DNA from: Pseudoalteromonas sp. T1lg23B
GTDB taxonomy: Bacteria; Pseudomonadota; Gammaproteobacteria; Enterobacterales; Alteromonadaceae
Assembly: GCF_002964665.1 (NCBI RefSeq)
Contig: NZ_PQBZ01000013.1
Span: 124,001 to 188,000, forward strand
Reading direction: 5' to 3'
DNA: 64,000 nucleotides
Position 1 is the stretch's first letter, and each line of letters starts with the position of its first letter. A program made the position numbers and the translations under genes. Shown here piece by piece: positions 52,704 through 61,439 of this stretch. Under the pieces are notes generated by a model. It made no database searches. It had not been told where the DNA came from and was given only the letters and a program-made list of their open reading frames with translations.

Positions 52704-53595
52704 GCAGAATCATTAAAGCTTAGAACACTAAGCTGAGGTGGCTTGGTCTAGCAATGCATTTATTCGAATTTCACTGCAAGTATTCGTGGATAGTGTTACA
52801 GCCCAGAAATAGGCGATAAACATTCGGTAAACTTTTGAAATAAATAGAATTAAATGTAGCAACTTTGGGCAATAGCTAGGCTGAGTCACCGATTAAAATA
52901 GCTTGCATTATAAGCTTAAGTATTTTGCCCAATATCAGTAATTAGATAATTTATAGTGATGTATTTGGTTTACTCACGTCGTTTGAGTAAGTGCTTTGAG
53001 CACCTTATGCCATGAGTGTTGGAGATGGAGTTTACTAAATAGGCGATGGTAAGCGACTTACGATCATCATGCTTTGTGAACTAAATTTTGATAGTAAAGC
53101 TAACTGACCAGTCAATAGCTGCTTAACTGCGCGTGCATGCGCTGTGGTTAACGGTGAAAGTTTTTTTGGAAAGCCATTTAGTTATCCAACATTTTAAGGG
53201 TATGCAAAGTAAGGTGTTAGCCATTCACATCAAGATATGTAGTAGCTAGATAGATTTCACATCTAGCTAAGAAGACTTGCTATGAATTTATGCATTTTAG
53301 GTATAAACGCCTAGGCATAGTCATAGCTAAAATGAAGCCATCAAACTAATAGATGTTATAAACCGTGAACTTAACTGTTGATGATTGTCATTACATGGTT
53401 CGTTTGCGGGAGGTTTTTGTGTGCCAAATACGTCATCAGTCTAATGGTTGTTTAAATTAAACTTTCTGAAAGACAGAGTTAGCGTAGTAAGTAGTAATTA
53501 GTCTCTATCAATTCAGAGTCAGTGTGCTTAATGATAAAGGGCCACTGTTTTTTACATATTTAAAGTTATATTTAACTTGAATAAGGGAATATATC
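52704..53595. other. Intergenic region inside the metabolic cluster
   Basis: About 890 bp with no ORF I can support. A short MNLCILGINA reading frame near 53282 is noted but stops at once. An AAGGGA ribosome-binding site precedes the next gene. The length suggests either a promoter for the second half of the cluster or a lost gene. Confidence 0.5.
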
Positions 53596-54495
53596 ATGAA
53601 CAGCAACCTTGATAATGTAAAAGTAATTGATGTAACGCTGCGAGATGGTGGTTATAGAAACCGCTTTAATTTCTCTTTAGACTTCGTGCAAAATCACGTA
53701 AAAAGCATGTATGAGTCTGGCGTTGATTATGTCGAAATTGGCTACCGTAATGGTTCAGTGGTGCCAATAAAAGGAATGGGAATTACAGGTTTTAGTGAAA
53801 ATCAGTATATTCAGGCCATTCGTGAAGTTGTACCTGACATGAAGTTAGTTGTTATTGCACATGCGAAAAATATTACAGAACAGGATGTGCATGACATGGC
53901 TGACATGGGGGTATCTATGGTGCGTTTTTGTACGACACCAGAGAATATCGATGCAACACTAAAGTTATCTGCGATTTCCAAGCAACGTAATATGACCACA
54001 GGTATAAACTTTGTGCGCATCAGTAGTATTGCTGACAGCCAATTAGCCGAGCTAGTTAAGCGTGTTGATAAAAGTTGTGCGGATGTCATTTATTTTGCTG
54101 ATTCTAACGGTAATTTAAACCCATCAGCGGTATCACGAATCGCTGGGGTACTTAAACAAAACACCGATCTAGAGATTGGTTTTCACGCACATGATAACTT
54201 GGGTCTGGCAATGTCTAACTCAATTGCGGCGGTTGAGAGTGGTACAACCTTTATCGACGCCAGTTTATTGGGTATGGGCAAAGGTATTGGCAACTTAAAG
54301 TTAGAAAAGTGGATTGCTTATAACCTCTCTAACGGCAAGAAAAAATACATTCTTGAACAGTTATTAAAAGCGGTATCAGCACTGCGTAGTAACCCTGATT
54401 ATGTTGCGTCGGATGAAGAAGAATACACAATCGATATTAAATGCGGATTGTTTAATGTGCCTTTCACTGAGCGTCATAAACTAGAAAATGCTTGA
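53596..54495 (+). CDS. DRE-TIM/HMGL-like aldolase family protein
   Basis: 299 aa. The IDVTLRDGGYRNRFNFSLDF start has the DRE-type TLRDG metal-binding motif (about residues 12-16), followed by DYVEIGYRNG and VIYFADSNGNLNPSAV; the metal-binding histidine pair is in EIGFHAHDNLGLAMSNS. This is the fold of 4-hydroxy-2-oxovalerate aldolase, HMG-CoA lyase and isopropylmalate synthase. It is short of the synthases, so I favour a retro-aldol or aldol role on a 2-oxo acid. It overlaps or is close to the following gene and begins the tightly packed second half of the cluster. Confidence 0.85.
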   Translation: MNSNLDNVKVIDVTLRDGGYRNRFNFSLDFVQNHVKSMYESGVDYVEIGYRNGSVVPIKGMGITGFSENQYIQAIREVVPDMKLVVIAHAKNITEQDVHDMADMGVSMVRFCTTPENIDATLKLSAISKQRNMTTGINFVRISSIADSQLAELVKRVDKSCADVIYFADSNGNLNPSAVSRIAGVLKQNTDLEIGFHAHDNLGLAMSNSIAAVESGTTFIDASLLGMGKGIGNLKLEKWIAYNLSNGKKKYILEQLLKAVSALRSNPDYVASDEEEYTIDIKCGLFNVPFTERHKLENA

Positions 54496-54505
54496 GGTAA
54501 ATGAT

Positions 54506-55294
54506 ATGGGAAGTCACGGCTACGCTTACTCTCAGCACTGCACGCTATATGGCGATGATAACCTAGAACCAATCTTGATTTTGGGTCCGGTTACGCCAGC
54601 ATGGAGCGGCGGTGAGTTTTGTATGGGGTTGATAGCTGCGCTTACAGAACAGGGTTATTGTGTCTATGTGTTAGATAGCGTTCATTACCTAGGTGACTTG
54701 CCGTTGCAACGTAGCAGCGAGGAAATCATTGACTCTCTTGCGGGAGTCATTAGTGAGCAGTTTCCAAACATCCAATGCATCATGGGTTATGCATTAGGTG
54801 GAACGCTCGCCTGCAAACTGGCGCATCGCCTAGAACATGTTACACATGTGGTGAGTTTGTCTGGGCCAGGGTTTATTGATGCGCCTCTGTGTCAAGCGCT
54901 CAGTGATCTCAATGTGCCACTTAGGCAAGGGGATTTGGCAAGCGCCTTATTCGCTTTGGCTAAGAGTGTTGCGCCAAAGGGAAGTATACCTAGTCAGGGG
55001 CATATAGATGCAATACCAGATGACGATCAGCATCTTGCTTGCACACGTATGCTAAATGGATTTGAGTTTTTGTTGCAACTTGATGCGCGTGAAGATTTAG
55101 CAAAGTTTAAAGGCAATGCACTGTGCGTTGTGGGTGAACTTTCGCAGTTAGCAACGCGAGATAATCAAGCGCTACAAAGCGGAAATTCACTGCACACGTT
55201 AGTCGTTGTCCCCAACGCTGGGATGAGAGTGTTGTGCGACAACATTGAATATACAATTTCAGAAATTAGTAGTTGGTTAAAAGATGAAAACTAA
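54506..55294 (+). CDS. Alpha/beta-hydrolase-like protein without the catalytic Ser
   Basis: 262 aa from ATG 54506 (GAGG 8 nt upstream; an earlier ATG at 54488 has none). The fold is suggested by PILILGPVTPAWSGG (oxyanion region), LDSVHYLGDLP and VVSLSGPGF. The nucleophile elbow reads G94-Y-A96-L-G98, where active enzymes have G-x-S-x-G; an Asp/Glu-rich C-terminal half and a His are present but the nucleophile is missing. It may bind an acyl intermediate or have lost activity. It overlaps the following gene by 11 nt. Confidence 0.7.
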   Translation: MGSHGYAYSQHCTLYGDDNLEPILILGPVTPAWSGGEFCMGLIAALTEQGYCVYVLDSVHYLGDLPLQRSSEEIIDSLAGVISEQFPNIQCIMGYALGGTLACKLAHRLEHVTHVVSLSGPGFIDAPLCQALSDLNVPLRQGDLASALFALAKSVAPKGSIPSQGHIDAIPDDDQHLACTRMLNGFEFLLQLDAREDLAKFKGNALCVVGELSQLATRDNQALQSGNSLHTLVVVPNAGMRVLCDNIEYTISEISSWLKDEN

Positions 55295-57431
55295 AAAAGT
55301 TTTAATATTACCTGGTGACGGGATCGGCCGGGAAGTGTGCGATGCAGCGCTACCTGTACTAACAGCGTTAAATCTACCTATAGAGTTAGAATATGGTGAT
55401 ATAGGTTGGGAGTGTTGGAAAAAAGAAGGTGACACTGTTCCTCAAGATACATGGGATAAAATAGCGCGCTCCGATGCGGTGCTATTGGGGGCGATCACCA
55501 GTAAAGGTAAAAAGCAAGCAGAGAAAGAGTTGCCAGAGCATTTGCAAGGCACCGGACATAAGTTTGTTTCTCCGGTCATTCAATTGCGTCAGAAACTAGG
55601 TCTGTTCGCGAATGTTCGCCCATCTTACTATATTTCTGGTCAAGGAAAGCCGTTTAATATGGCAGTGATCCGTGAGAATACCGAAGGCTTGTATGCTGGT
55701 TTTGATTACCATGGTATTCCTGAACAAATCCAAAGTCTGTTAAGCCACCCTAATATTGATAAGAGTGGTTTTGATAATTCAGCCATCACGCTTAGGCTAC
55801 AAACGAAATTCGGTCTTACTAGATTGTTCAAGTTTGCTTTTGAGTATGCAGTTAAGCATGGTCATAAACGCGTCACGTTTGCAGATAAACCGAATGTGAT
55901 GCGTGATAGCGGTGCTTTTGCTGAAGAGGTTTTAGACTCGGTAGCAGCGAATTATCCAGAGATTGAATACGACATCCAAAATGTTGATGCGATGGCACTT
56001 TGGTTAGCAACACGCCCAGAGCAGTTTGGTGTAATAGTTGCTGAAAACATGTTTGGGGATATTTTATCTGATCTTGCCGGCGGAGTAATGGGTGGATTAG
56101 GCTTGGCTCCAAGCGCAAACTATGGTGAGGGTACCGCTTATTTTGAGCCGGTTCATGGTAGTGCGCCAAGTATGTACGGTAAAAATAAAGCAAACCCTAG
56201 CGCAATGTTTTTAAGTATTGCATTAATGCTAGATTACCTTGGCTTCGAAGACGCTGCGGAAAAAATCCGTGTTGCTGTGCAAGAGACAATTCGTAAGAGT
56301 AAGAACCTTACTTATGACTTTGGTGGCGATGCTTCAACGTCTGAACTTGCTGCTCAGATCATCGATAATATTGAGAATAACAAGCAGCAACTGAGTGCGG
56401 CGATTATCACGGTAGGTGATGAATTGTTAGCTGGTGAGTACCATAATACTAACCTCAAAGAAATCAGTGAGTTTTTACAAGATAAAGGTTATCACGTTGC
56501 CGAACACCTAGTTTGCTCAGATCAAAAAAGCATGATCAATAGGGCGGTTAACAAGTATGTTGGTGCCGTGGATCTATTAGTTGTTTCTGGCGGCTTAGGA
56601 CCGACATCAGATGATGTGACTCGTTATGCTGTTGCCAGTGCGCTGTCTTTACCCGTCGAGTTTAACGAGCAAAGCTGGCAGCACATTTGTAATCGCATGA
56701 GCTCTTTCAAACTAGAGGTATGTGACAAAGATAAAGTTCAAGCGTACTTCCCACAAGGTGCGACAACGATTGCCAACTCTGCGGGTATTGCTCAGGGATT
56801 CACATTGACGCGCCACAATACGGAAGTCTTAGTCCTGCCTGGACCACCAAAAGAAATGAGTGCGGTACTGAATAAGGCATTTGAAAACAGACAAAGCAAT
56901 CGCATCGCGCAGCACAGTAAACACCAGTGGAAGTTATTGGGTGTGACTGAAACACAGATCAATGTGCTGATTGAAAAACTCGCTCCGGCAATTGCGAAAC
57001 AAGTAAAGTATATCTGGCGTTACCCTTATCTAAATGTCAGCGTTAATTGTGATGATTCACAGCCTGAGGTTATCGAGCAATTACAAGCTGTAACGAACAG
57101 CTTAGAGGCTTTTACAGTCAGTCGAAATGGCCTAAATGCATCACAGATGATTGAGGCAACTGAAGCGCTATGTTGGAAAAGTGATGATGTCCAATTAGAA
57201 GAACTGTTACAACAATTACCAGGTAACGGTATCGGACCCACATATTACGTCAATACCATTCCAGCGATATCAGATGTGCTAAGTACAGGCAGCTTTGATG
57301 GCACATTGGAGATCCATGTACAAGCGCCAGATGGTGAACCTCGTGTGCTGGCGATCCCATTACGTGATGAATATGTCACTGAATATGTGAAAGAGTTTGC
57401 GAGTTGGTGCTACCTAACATCAGAAAGTTGA
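55284..57431 (+). CDS. Isopropylmalate/isocitrate dehydrogenase-like and CinA-like fusion
   Basis: 715 aa in one frame. Residues about 1-355 form a decarboxylating beta-hydroxyacid dehydrogenase: LPGDGIGREV, RENTEGLYAG, KPNVMRDSGAF, IVAENMFGDILSDLAGG, YFEPVHGSAPSMYGKN. Residues about 372-560 form a CinA/MoaB-type molybdopterin-binding domain: IITVGDELLAGEYHNTN, VVSGGLGPTSDDVTRYA, VLPGPPKEM. A C-terminal stretch (to 715) contains a CinA-like mid region and an unassigned tail. No stop or frameshift lies between them, so the fusion is real in this sequence. The dehydrogenase and aldolase are a plausible 2-oxo acid chain-processing pair. Confidence 0.85.
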   Translation: MKTKKVLILPGDGIGREVCDAALPVLTALNLPIELEYGDIGWECWKKEGDTVPQDTWDKIARSDAVLLGAITSKGKKQAEKELPEHLQGTGHKFVSPVIQLRQKLGLFANVRPSYYISGQGKPFNMAVIRENTEGLYAGFDYHGIPEQIQSLLSHPNIDKSGFDNSAITLRLQTKFGLTRLFKFAFEYAVKHGHKRVTFADKPNVMRDSGAFAEEVLDSVAANYPEIEYDIQNVDAMALWLATRPEQFGVIVAENMFGDILSDLAGGVMGGLGLAPSANYGEGTAYFEPVHGSAPSMYGKNKANPSAMFLSIALMLDYLGFEDAAEKIRVAVQETIRKSKNLTYDFGGDASTSELAAQIIDNIENNKQQLSAAIITVGDELLAGEYHNTNLKEISEFLQDKGYHVAEHLVCSDQKSMINRAVNKYVGAVDLLVVSGGLGPTSDDVTRYAVASALSLPVEFNEQSWQHICNRMSSFKLEVCDKDKVQAYFPQGATTIANSAGIAQGFTLTRHNTEVLVLPGPPKEMSAVLNKAFENRQSNRIAQHSKHQWKLLGVTETQINVLIEKLAPAIAKQVKYIWRYPYLNVSVNCDDSQPEVIEQLQAVTNSLEAFTVSRNGLNASQMIEATEALCWKSDDVQLEELLQQLPGNGIGPTYYVNTIPAISDVLSTGSFDGTLEIHVQAPDGEPRVLAIPLRDEYVTEYVKEFASWCYLTSES

Positions 57432-57442
57432 TTTAAGGAAAT

Positions 57443-58123
57443 ATGATGGATTTTAATGTAGAAGAAGTTAGAGCTAGATTGAAAAAGCTTGATACCCCCG
57501 CAGTATCTGATGCAATGGATAGTTTGGGCGTCAACCGTGCGTTGCATGGTATTGAATGTCGCACGCAAGGTGTTAAGGTCGCGGGGCCGGTATTTACTGT
57601 GCAGTATGAACGTTTCGATAAATCGCCCGAGACCTTTCAAAATGCGGGTAATTACATTGATCAAGTTCCCGCGGGCGCCATTGTGTTGATTAATAACTAT
57701 GGTGACACGAGTTGTACAAATTGGGGTGACATCTTAACTCGAAAAGCGATGAGTTCAGGGATTGAAGGCACAGTTGTCAATGGTTCCGCACGTGATCTAG
57801 CGGTTGTTCGTGAGCTTGGTTATCCCTTATTTAGTAAAGGGATCTACATGGTATCGGGTAAAAACAGAGTGCGAGTTAGCGCGACCAATGTACCAGTAGA
57901 GATAAACTCCGTCGTGGTGGAACCCAGTGATTGGTTATTTGCTGATGACAACGGAGTGGTGGTGATTGCCGCAGATAACTTGCTACAAGTGCTTGAACGT
58001 GCTGAGAATGTTGAAAAGACCGAAGAACGCATAGTTGCTGCGATAGAGTCGGGCGCATCACTTGATGAGGCGCGTTCACAGTATGGCTATTCAAAGCCAT
58101 GGGAAGTGGTCAATGGCAACTGA
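57443..58123 (+). CDS. RraA-like/HMG aldolase family protein
   Basis: 226 aa (start ATG-ATG at 57443/57446, with AAGGAA upstream). The fold is recognised from KLDTPAVSDAMDSLGVNRAL, NGSARDLAVVRELGYPLFSKG and the VEPSDWLFADDNGVVVI hydroxymethylglutarate-aldolase region. Members cleave 4-hydroxy-4-methyl-2-oxoglutarate, act as RraA, or have other roles on 2-oxo acids. The key R-D pair (ARD) and the D(D)NGV loop are intact, so a lyase is possible. It overlaps the next gene by 11 nt. Confidence 0.83.
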   Translation: MMDFNVEEVRARLKKLDTPAVSDAMDSLGVNRALHGIECRTQGVKVAGPVFTVQYERFDKSPETFQNAGNYIDQVPAGAIVLINNYGDTSCTNWGDILTRKAMSSGIEGTVVNGSARDLAVVRELGYPLFSKGIYMVSGKNRVRVSATNVPVEINSVVVEPSDWLFADDNGVVVIAADNLLQVLERAENVEKTEERIVAAIESGASLDEARSQYGYSKPWEVVNGN

Positions 58124-58991
58124 ATTCGTTCAACGCTGGGAACAGGAATTGGATTTTCTGGATGTACACTATCATGTAAATCCAGATACCTACACCAGAC
58201 GTTTTAACTCAGTGCAAGCTGGACGAGAGTACCAGAAATTGCGCGGTGGTGTTGTGTTAAAAAGCCACCTAGGCTGTGCATGTGCAGCCGCAAGAACTGC
58301 GATAGATGAAGGCTTACCTGTATTTGGCTCTATTGTGTTAAATCAGATTGCAGGTGGTTTAAGTGTGAGAGCGATTCAAAGCGCTCTCGCTCACTATGAC
58401 ACAAAGCAAAATGGCAGACTTATTGTTCATTTGCCCACGATAGTACCCAATAAACACCGTAGTACTTTAGTTAGAAAGTATCACAACGATGCAATTCAAA
58501 AGTATGCGTTGCAGGAACTGAGCATCTCTGATGCTTCGGGTAAACTAAAGCCGCAGATGCAAGACATTTTACAGTTTTGTAAAGAGCATGATGTGGTTCT
58601 CTCAAGTGGTCACGCATCTCGCGCTGAGGTTGAAGCTTTAGTTGAAGCCGCTGACGTTGTAGGCGGGGTTAGAGTCATGTTAAACCAGCCAGCTAACCCG
58701 ATCACAGGCATGGATGCAAACGCGCTAAAAGCGTTGGGCAGCTATGATTGGTTATACGTAGAGCAAACTGCACTCACGGTATTGTTGGGTTATCAAACGA
58801 TTGAAGACTTTGGTGCAGTACTAGATGGTGTACACAATGCTATTTATAGTTCTGACCTCGGTCAAACAAGTCAAATGTTACCAATGCAATGGTTGTCACA
58901 CTCCCAAGATTGGTTTGCCACGGTTGGCTTGAGTCAACAGCAAGTGACAGCCGCAATGCTACATAAACCTTTGGCTATGCTATCGCCGTGA
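58113..58991 (+). CDS. DUF6282-like putative metal-dependent hydrolase
   Basis: 292 aa from ATG 58113. The LDVHYHVNPDTYTRRF start puts H-x-H near the N-terminus, as in amidohydrolase-type metal sites; VLKSHLGCACAAARTAIDEG, IVHLPTIVP, VVLSSGHASRAEVEALVEAA and VGGVRVMLNQP follow in the DUF6282 pattern. Reaction unknown. Its start lies inside the end of the RraA-like gene, so it is translationally coupled. It is last in the cluster. Confidence 0.75.
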   Translation: MATEFVQRWEQELDFLDVHYHVNPDTYTRRFNSVQAGREYQKLRGGVVLKSHLGCACAAARTAIDEGLPVFGSIVLNQIAGGLSVRAIQSALAHYDTKQNGRLIVHLPTIVPNKHRSTLVRKYHNDAIQKYALQELSISDASGKLKPQMQDILQFCKEHDVVLSSGHASRAEVEALVEAADVVGGVRVMLNQPANPITGMDANALKALGSYDWLYVEQTALTVLLGYQTIEDFGAVLDGVHNAIYSSDLGQTSQMLPMQWLSHSQDWFATVGLSQQQVTAAMLHKPLAMLSP

Positions 58992-59083
58992 CCTGCTGTT
59001 CATCACAATATTAAAGACGATTTTTATATCCATGAAAGTCGTCTTTATTATCATCATTGATGATGTCGAATTATTTAGCCAAA

Positions 59084-60166
59084 TTATCGCTTGGTATCCA
59101 TCGCTTCTAAGCCTTTGAGTACTGTTGAAAGCGTAGATGCAACGCTGTCATAGTTTTCCCAATCAACGTTATCCCAATCAATACCAAGATCAAGTGCCAT
59201 AATGTTGCTCGTTAATAGCTGTTTCACGGTATTAAGAGATTGAATAGGCTTTACTCTTACTGCTTTATGGCTTTGCGTAGGTGTTTTATCGCCCATAAGC
59301 TTACGTTCTATCTCTTTCTCAATAATACGTATATCACTGAGGTTGAGTTGTGTCTTATTGTGCTGCTGCTTGTACTCAGATTCTGCTGTGGTTACTACTT
59401 TTTTAACGTGGACAAATGGCAGTGACAAACCCTTTTCATAGGCTTTTAATACCGTATTGTAGCGGGTCAAAACATTGTAGTTGTCAAACGCCCCCATTGA
59501 GATCCCGAGGTTATGACTGATGTCTTTAACGGTTAACTTTTTTAAGCCAATTTTCAACCGTGCTGAATTAACATTTTCAATTTCGGCAATCGCTTGTTTA
59601 AAAGCAACGAGTTTGCCATATTGAGACAAGTCTTCACGGCTGGCATTTTCTTGAAATTGTTTAATCTTCGGAAGTAGAGGTTCGCTTTCATACAGCTTGA
59701 ATTGGGCTGCTGAGTCATAACCATGTGCATATACCAACGCAAAGAAGCGACGATGTCCGGTCAGAATCCTATAAGTACCATCATCAAGAGGATATACGGA
59801 AGGTGCTTGAATAAGTTCTGTGATTGAAATATTTTCGCCAAGCTCAATGATGGACTTTATGGTGTGTTGTACGCTTTTCCATTGCGGCGTGTCACTGTTG
59901 AGGCAGTTAATGATACAAGACTTACCGACGATAACATGGTTTTCCGCGTCATAGATTTTGATGAGCTGTGCTTTAGATAACTTACGTTGAATAAACAATT
60001 GTGCGTCTTGATCTTTGATAAATACGGCCGGAAAGAAACGCGCATTTTCAGGATCTGGTGATACTAAGCTAAGAAAAATAGATTCATATCTATCTGCAGC
60101 ATCATAAAGTTGCCCTTTTTTATTTAGTAAACTTAATAATAGCTGTTCATGCTTTAATTTGTTCAT
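59084..60166 (-). CDS. Orphan ParB-like nuclease/DNA-binding protein
   Basis: About 360 aa from ATG 60166. The ParB N-terminal-type domain is suggested by PLDDGTYRILTGHRRFFALVYAHGYDS, with the GHRR motif of ParB/Srx proteins. A helix-turn-helix region follows (LKKLTVKDISHNLGISMGAFDNYNVLTRYN), and the C-terminus is acidic. No ParA lies next to it, so it is not a classical partition pair; such single genes occur on chromosomes and integrated elements. The reading frame stays open upstream to 60244 without support. Convergent with the DUF6282-like gene. Confidence 0.7.
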   Translation of the reverse strand: MNKLKHEQLLLSLLNKKGQLYDAADRYESIFLSLVSPDPENARFFPAVFIKDQDAQLFIQRKLSKAQLIKIYDAENHVIVGKSCIINCLNSDTPQWKSVQHTIKSIIELGENISITELIQAPSVYPLDDGTYRILTGHRRFFALVYAHGYDSAAQFKLYESEPLLPKIKQFQENASREDLSQYGKLVAFKQAIAEIENVNSARLKIGLKKLTVKDISHNLGISMGAFDNYNVLTRYNTVLKAYEKGLSLPFVHVKKVVTTAESEYKQQHNKTQLNLSDIRIIEKEIERKLMGDKTPTQSHKAVRVKPIQSLNTVKQLLTSNIMALDLGIDWDNVDWENYDSVASTLSTVLKGLEAMDTKR

Positions 60167-61439
60167 CGTTGTTTCAATCTTGTGAGGGCTTGAGACAAAC
60201 CGTTGCAAATGGTTAGATAGTTGTTTGACGCACCAATATATCACGTTGTCATTAAGACATTAGACTATCTTTCCGGCTTTAAAAATACAAGTTTATCATC
60301 AGCCATTTATCTTTGTTACCGAGTAAATCTACAGTTGCCACTGACGGACTAGTTACTGTATACGAGTCAAGTGATTAAAAAATCAGTGCACTACATATTG
60401 TTGAATTAATATCTCTTGCTCTAATTTGACTTATATTCGGTTAGCTTATAGTTGTTTTTATGTTATTTTTTTGTAAATGTCCAGTTAAATGAGACGGTTC
60501 CCAGCTTTAATAGGCGTAAACCAAACCACTCATTTATCAACCTTTACGCTACCAAGCGTCAAGTGGATCATTTTCAATGTCAGTGACACCCACTTTTTTA
60601 TGGCAGGTTTATTTTTGTACAACCTTCACCCTGAAAATTATCTAATAGATGGGTTAAGATTCAATCCCATTCTTTAAGGCTGTACTATTTAATTCAATAC
60701 GTTATCGTGTATCGGGCAAAGAGCAGACATTGTGAAATTGCCAAAATACTCCGATTTTAGTAGCAGCAGTTGCTCTGATTATCATCATTTTTCATGTCTT
60801 TAAGCCTATGTAAATAGACTTTGCTAAGTACTGCTACTATGTTCATTGCACCAAAAAGAGTAAACCTTAAGGCTCGCTGAACAGTATATTGTAATAGTTG
60901 CGTACATTACAATAAAGTATGCGGGTTTACCAGTATAGATTTCTATACATATTAACGGCTTAACTGTTTTTCGGTCAGATTTGCTCGATTTTTCAGCAGG
61001 TTCTAACACATATTGATAGACCGGCTTGAACACTGGGTTCGCGAATACCTACTAATAATGGGATGCTCAACATATGCGCCATATTTTAATTTCTGTGCAT
61101 CGAGAAAAAATAAGCAGTTAGGCCACTACGGTGCAGTTTAACATCGAAAAACGTGTAATTTAAAAATTAACGTACTGATTTTATGACGTTATCTTGTGGA
61201 GATGCACTCCAGTGAGCTTAATTTAGGGCGACAGTTTACGTGTTAAGTTGAGTTTACATATTTTGTTTTACCTTGTGTTTATCACTTCGGATCTTCATGT
61301 AAGAAATCTGAGCCGCCAGATGTTTTTGCACGCAAACAGCATGGGATGAGCGCTAAGGCATATTAGGCCCAAGGTTCAGACCTAATATGCGACTTATATT
61401 ATTTATCCAATCATGTTGGCAGGCTCATTTGTGGCTAAT
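60167..61439. other. Intergenic region before the chitinase gene
   Basis: About 1.27 kb without a gene that I can support; short reading frames lack ribosome-binding sites and family features. It includes the promoter of the ParB-like gene on one side and the 3' end of the chitinase on the other. I see no tRNA, repeat or mobile-element remnant. Confidence 0.5.

Noticed and set aside
53282-53313. A short frame MNLCILGINA resembling the start of carbamoyltransferases (NodU/CmcH type)
   Set aside because: It stops at once, and no downstream frame continues the family motifs, so it is too short to call even a remnant.
55284-57431. Two adjacent genes instead of a fusion
   Set aside because: The frame runs without a stop through the junction near residue 360, and there is no ribosome-binding site and start codon pair at the expected beginning of a CinA gene.
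60489-60677. A 62-aa plus-strand reading frame before the chitinase gene
   Set aside because: No ribosome-binding site or recognisable features, and it lies in a gene-poor stretch; chance occurrence is likely.
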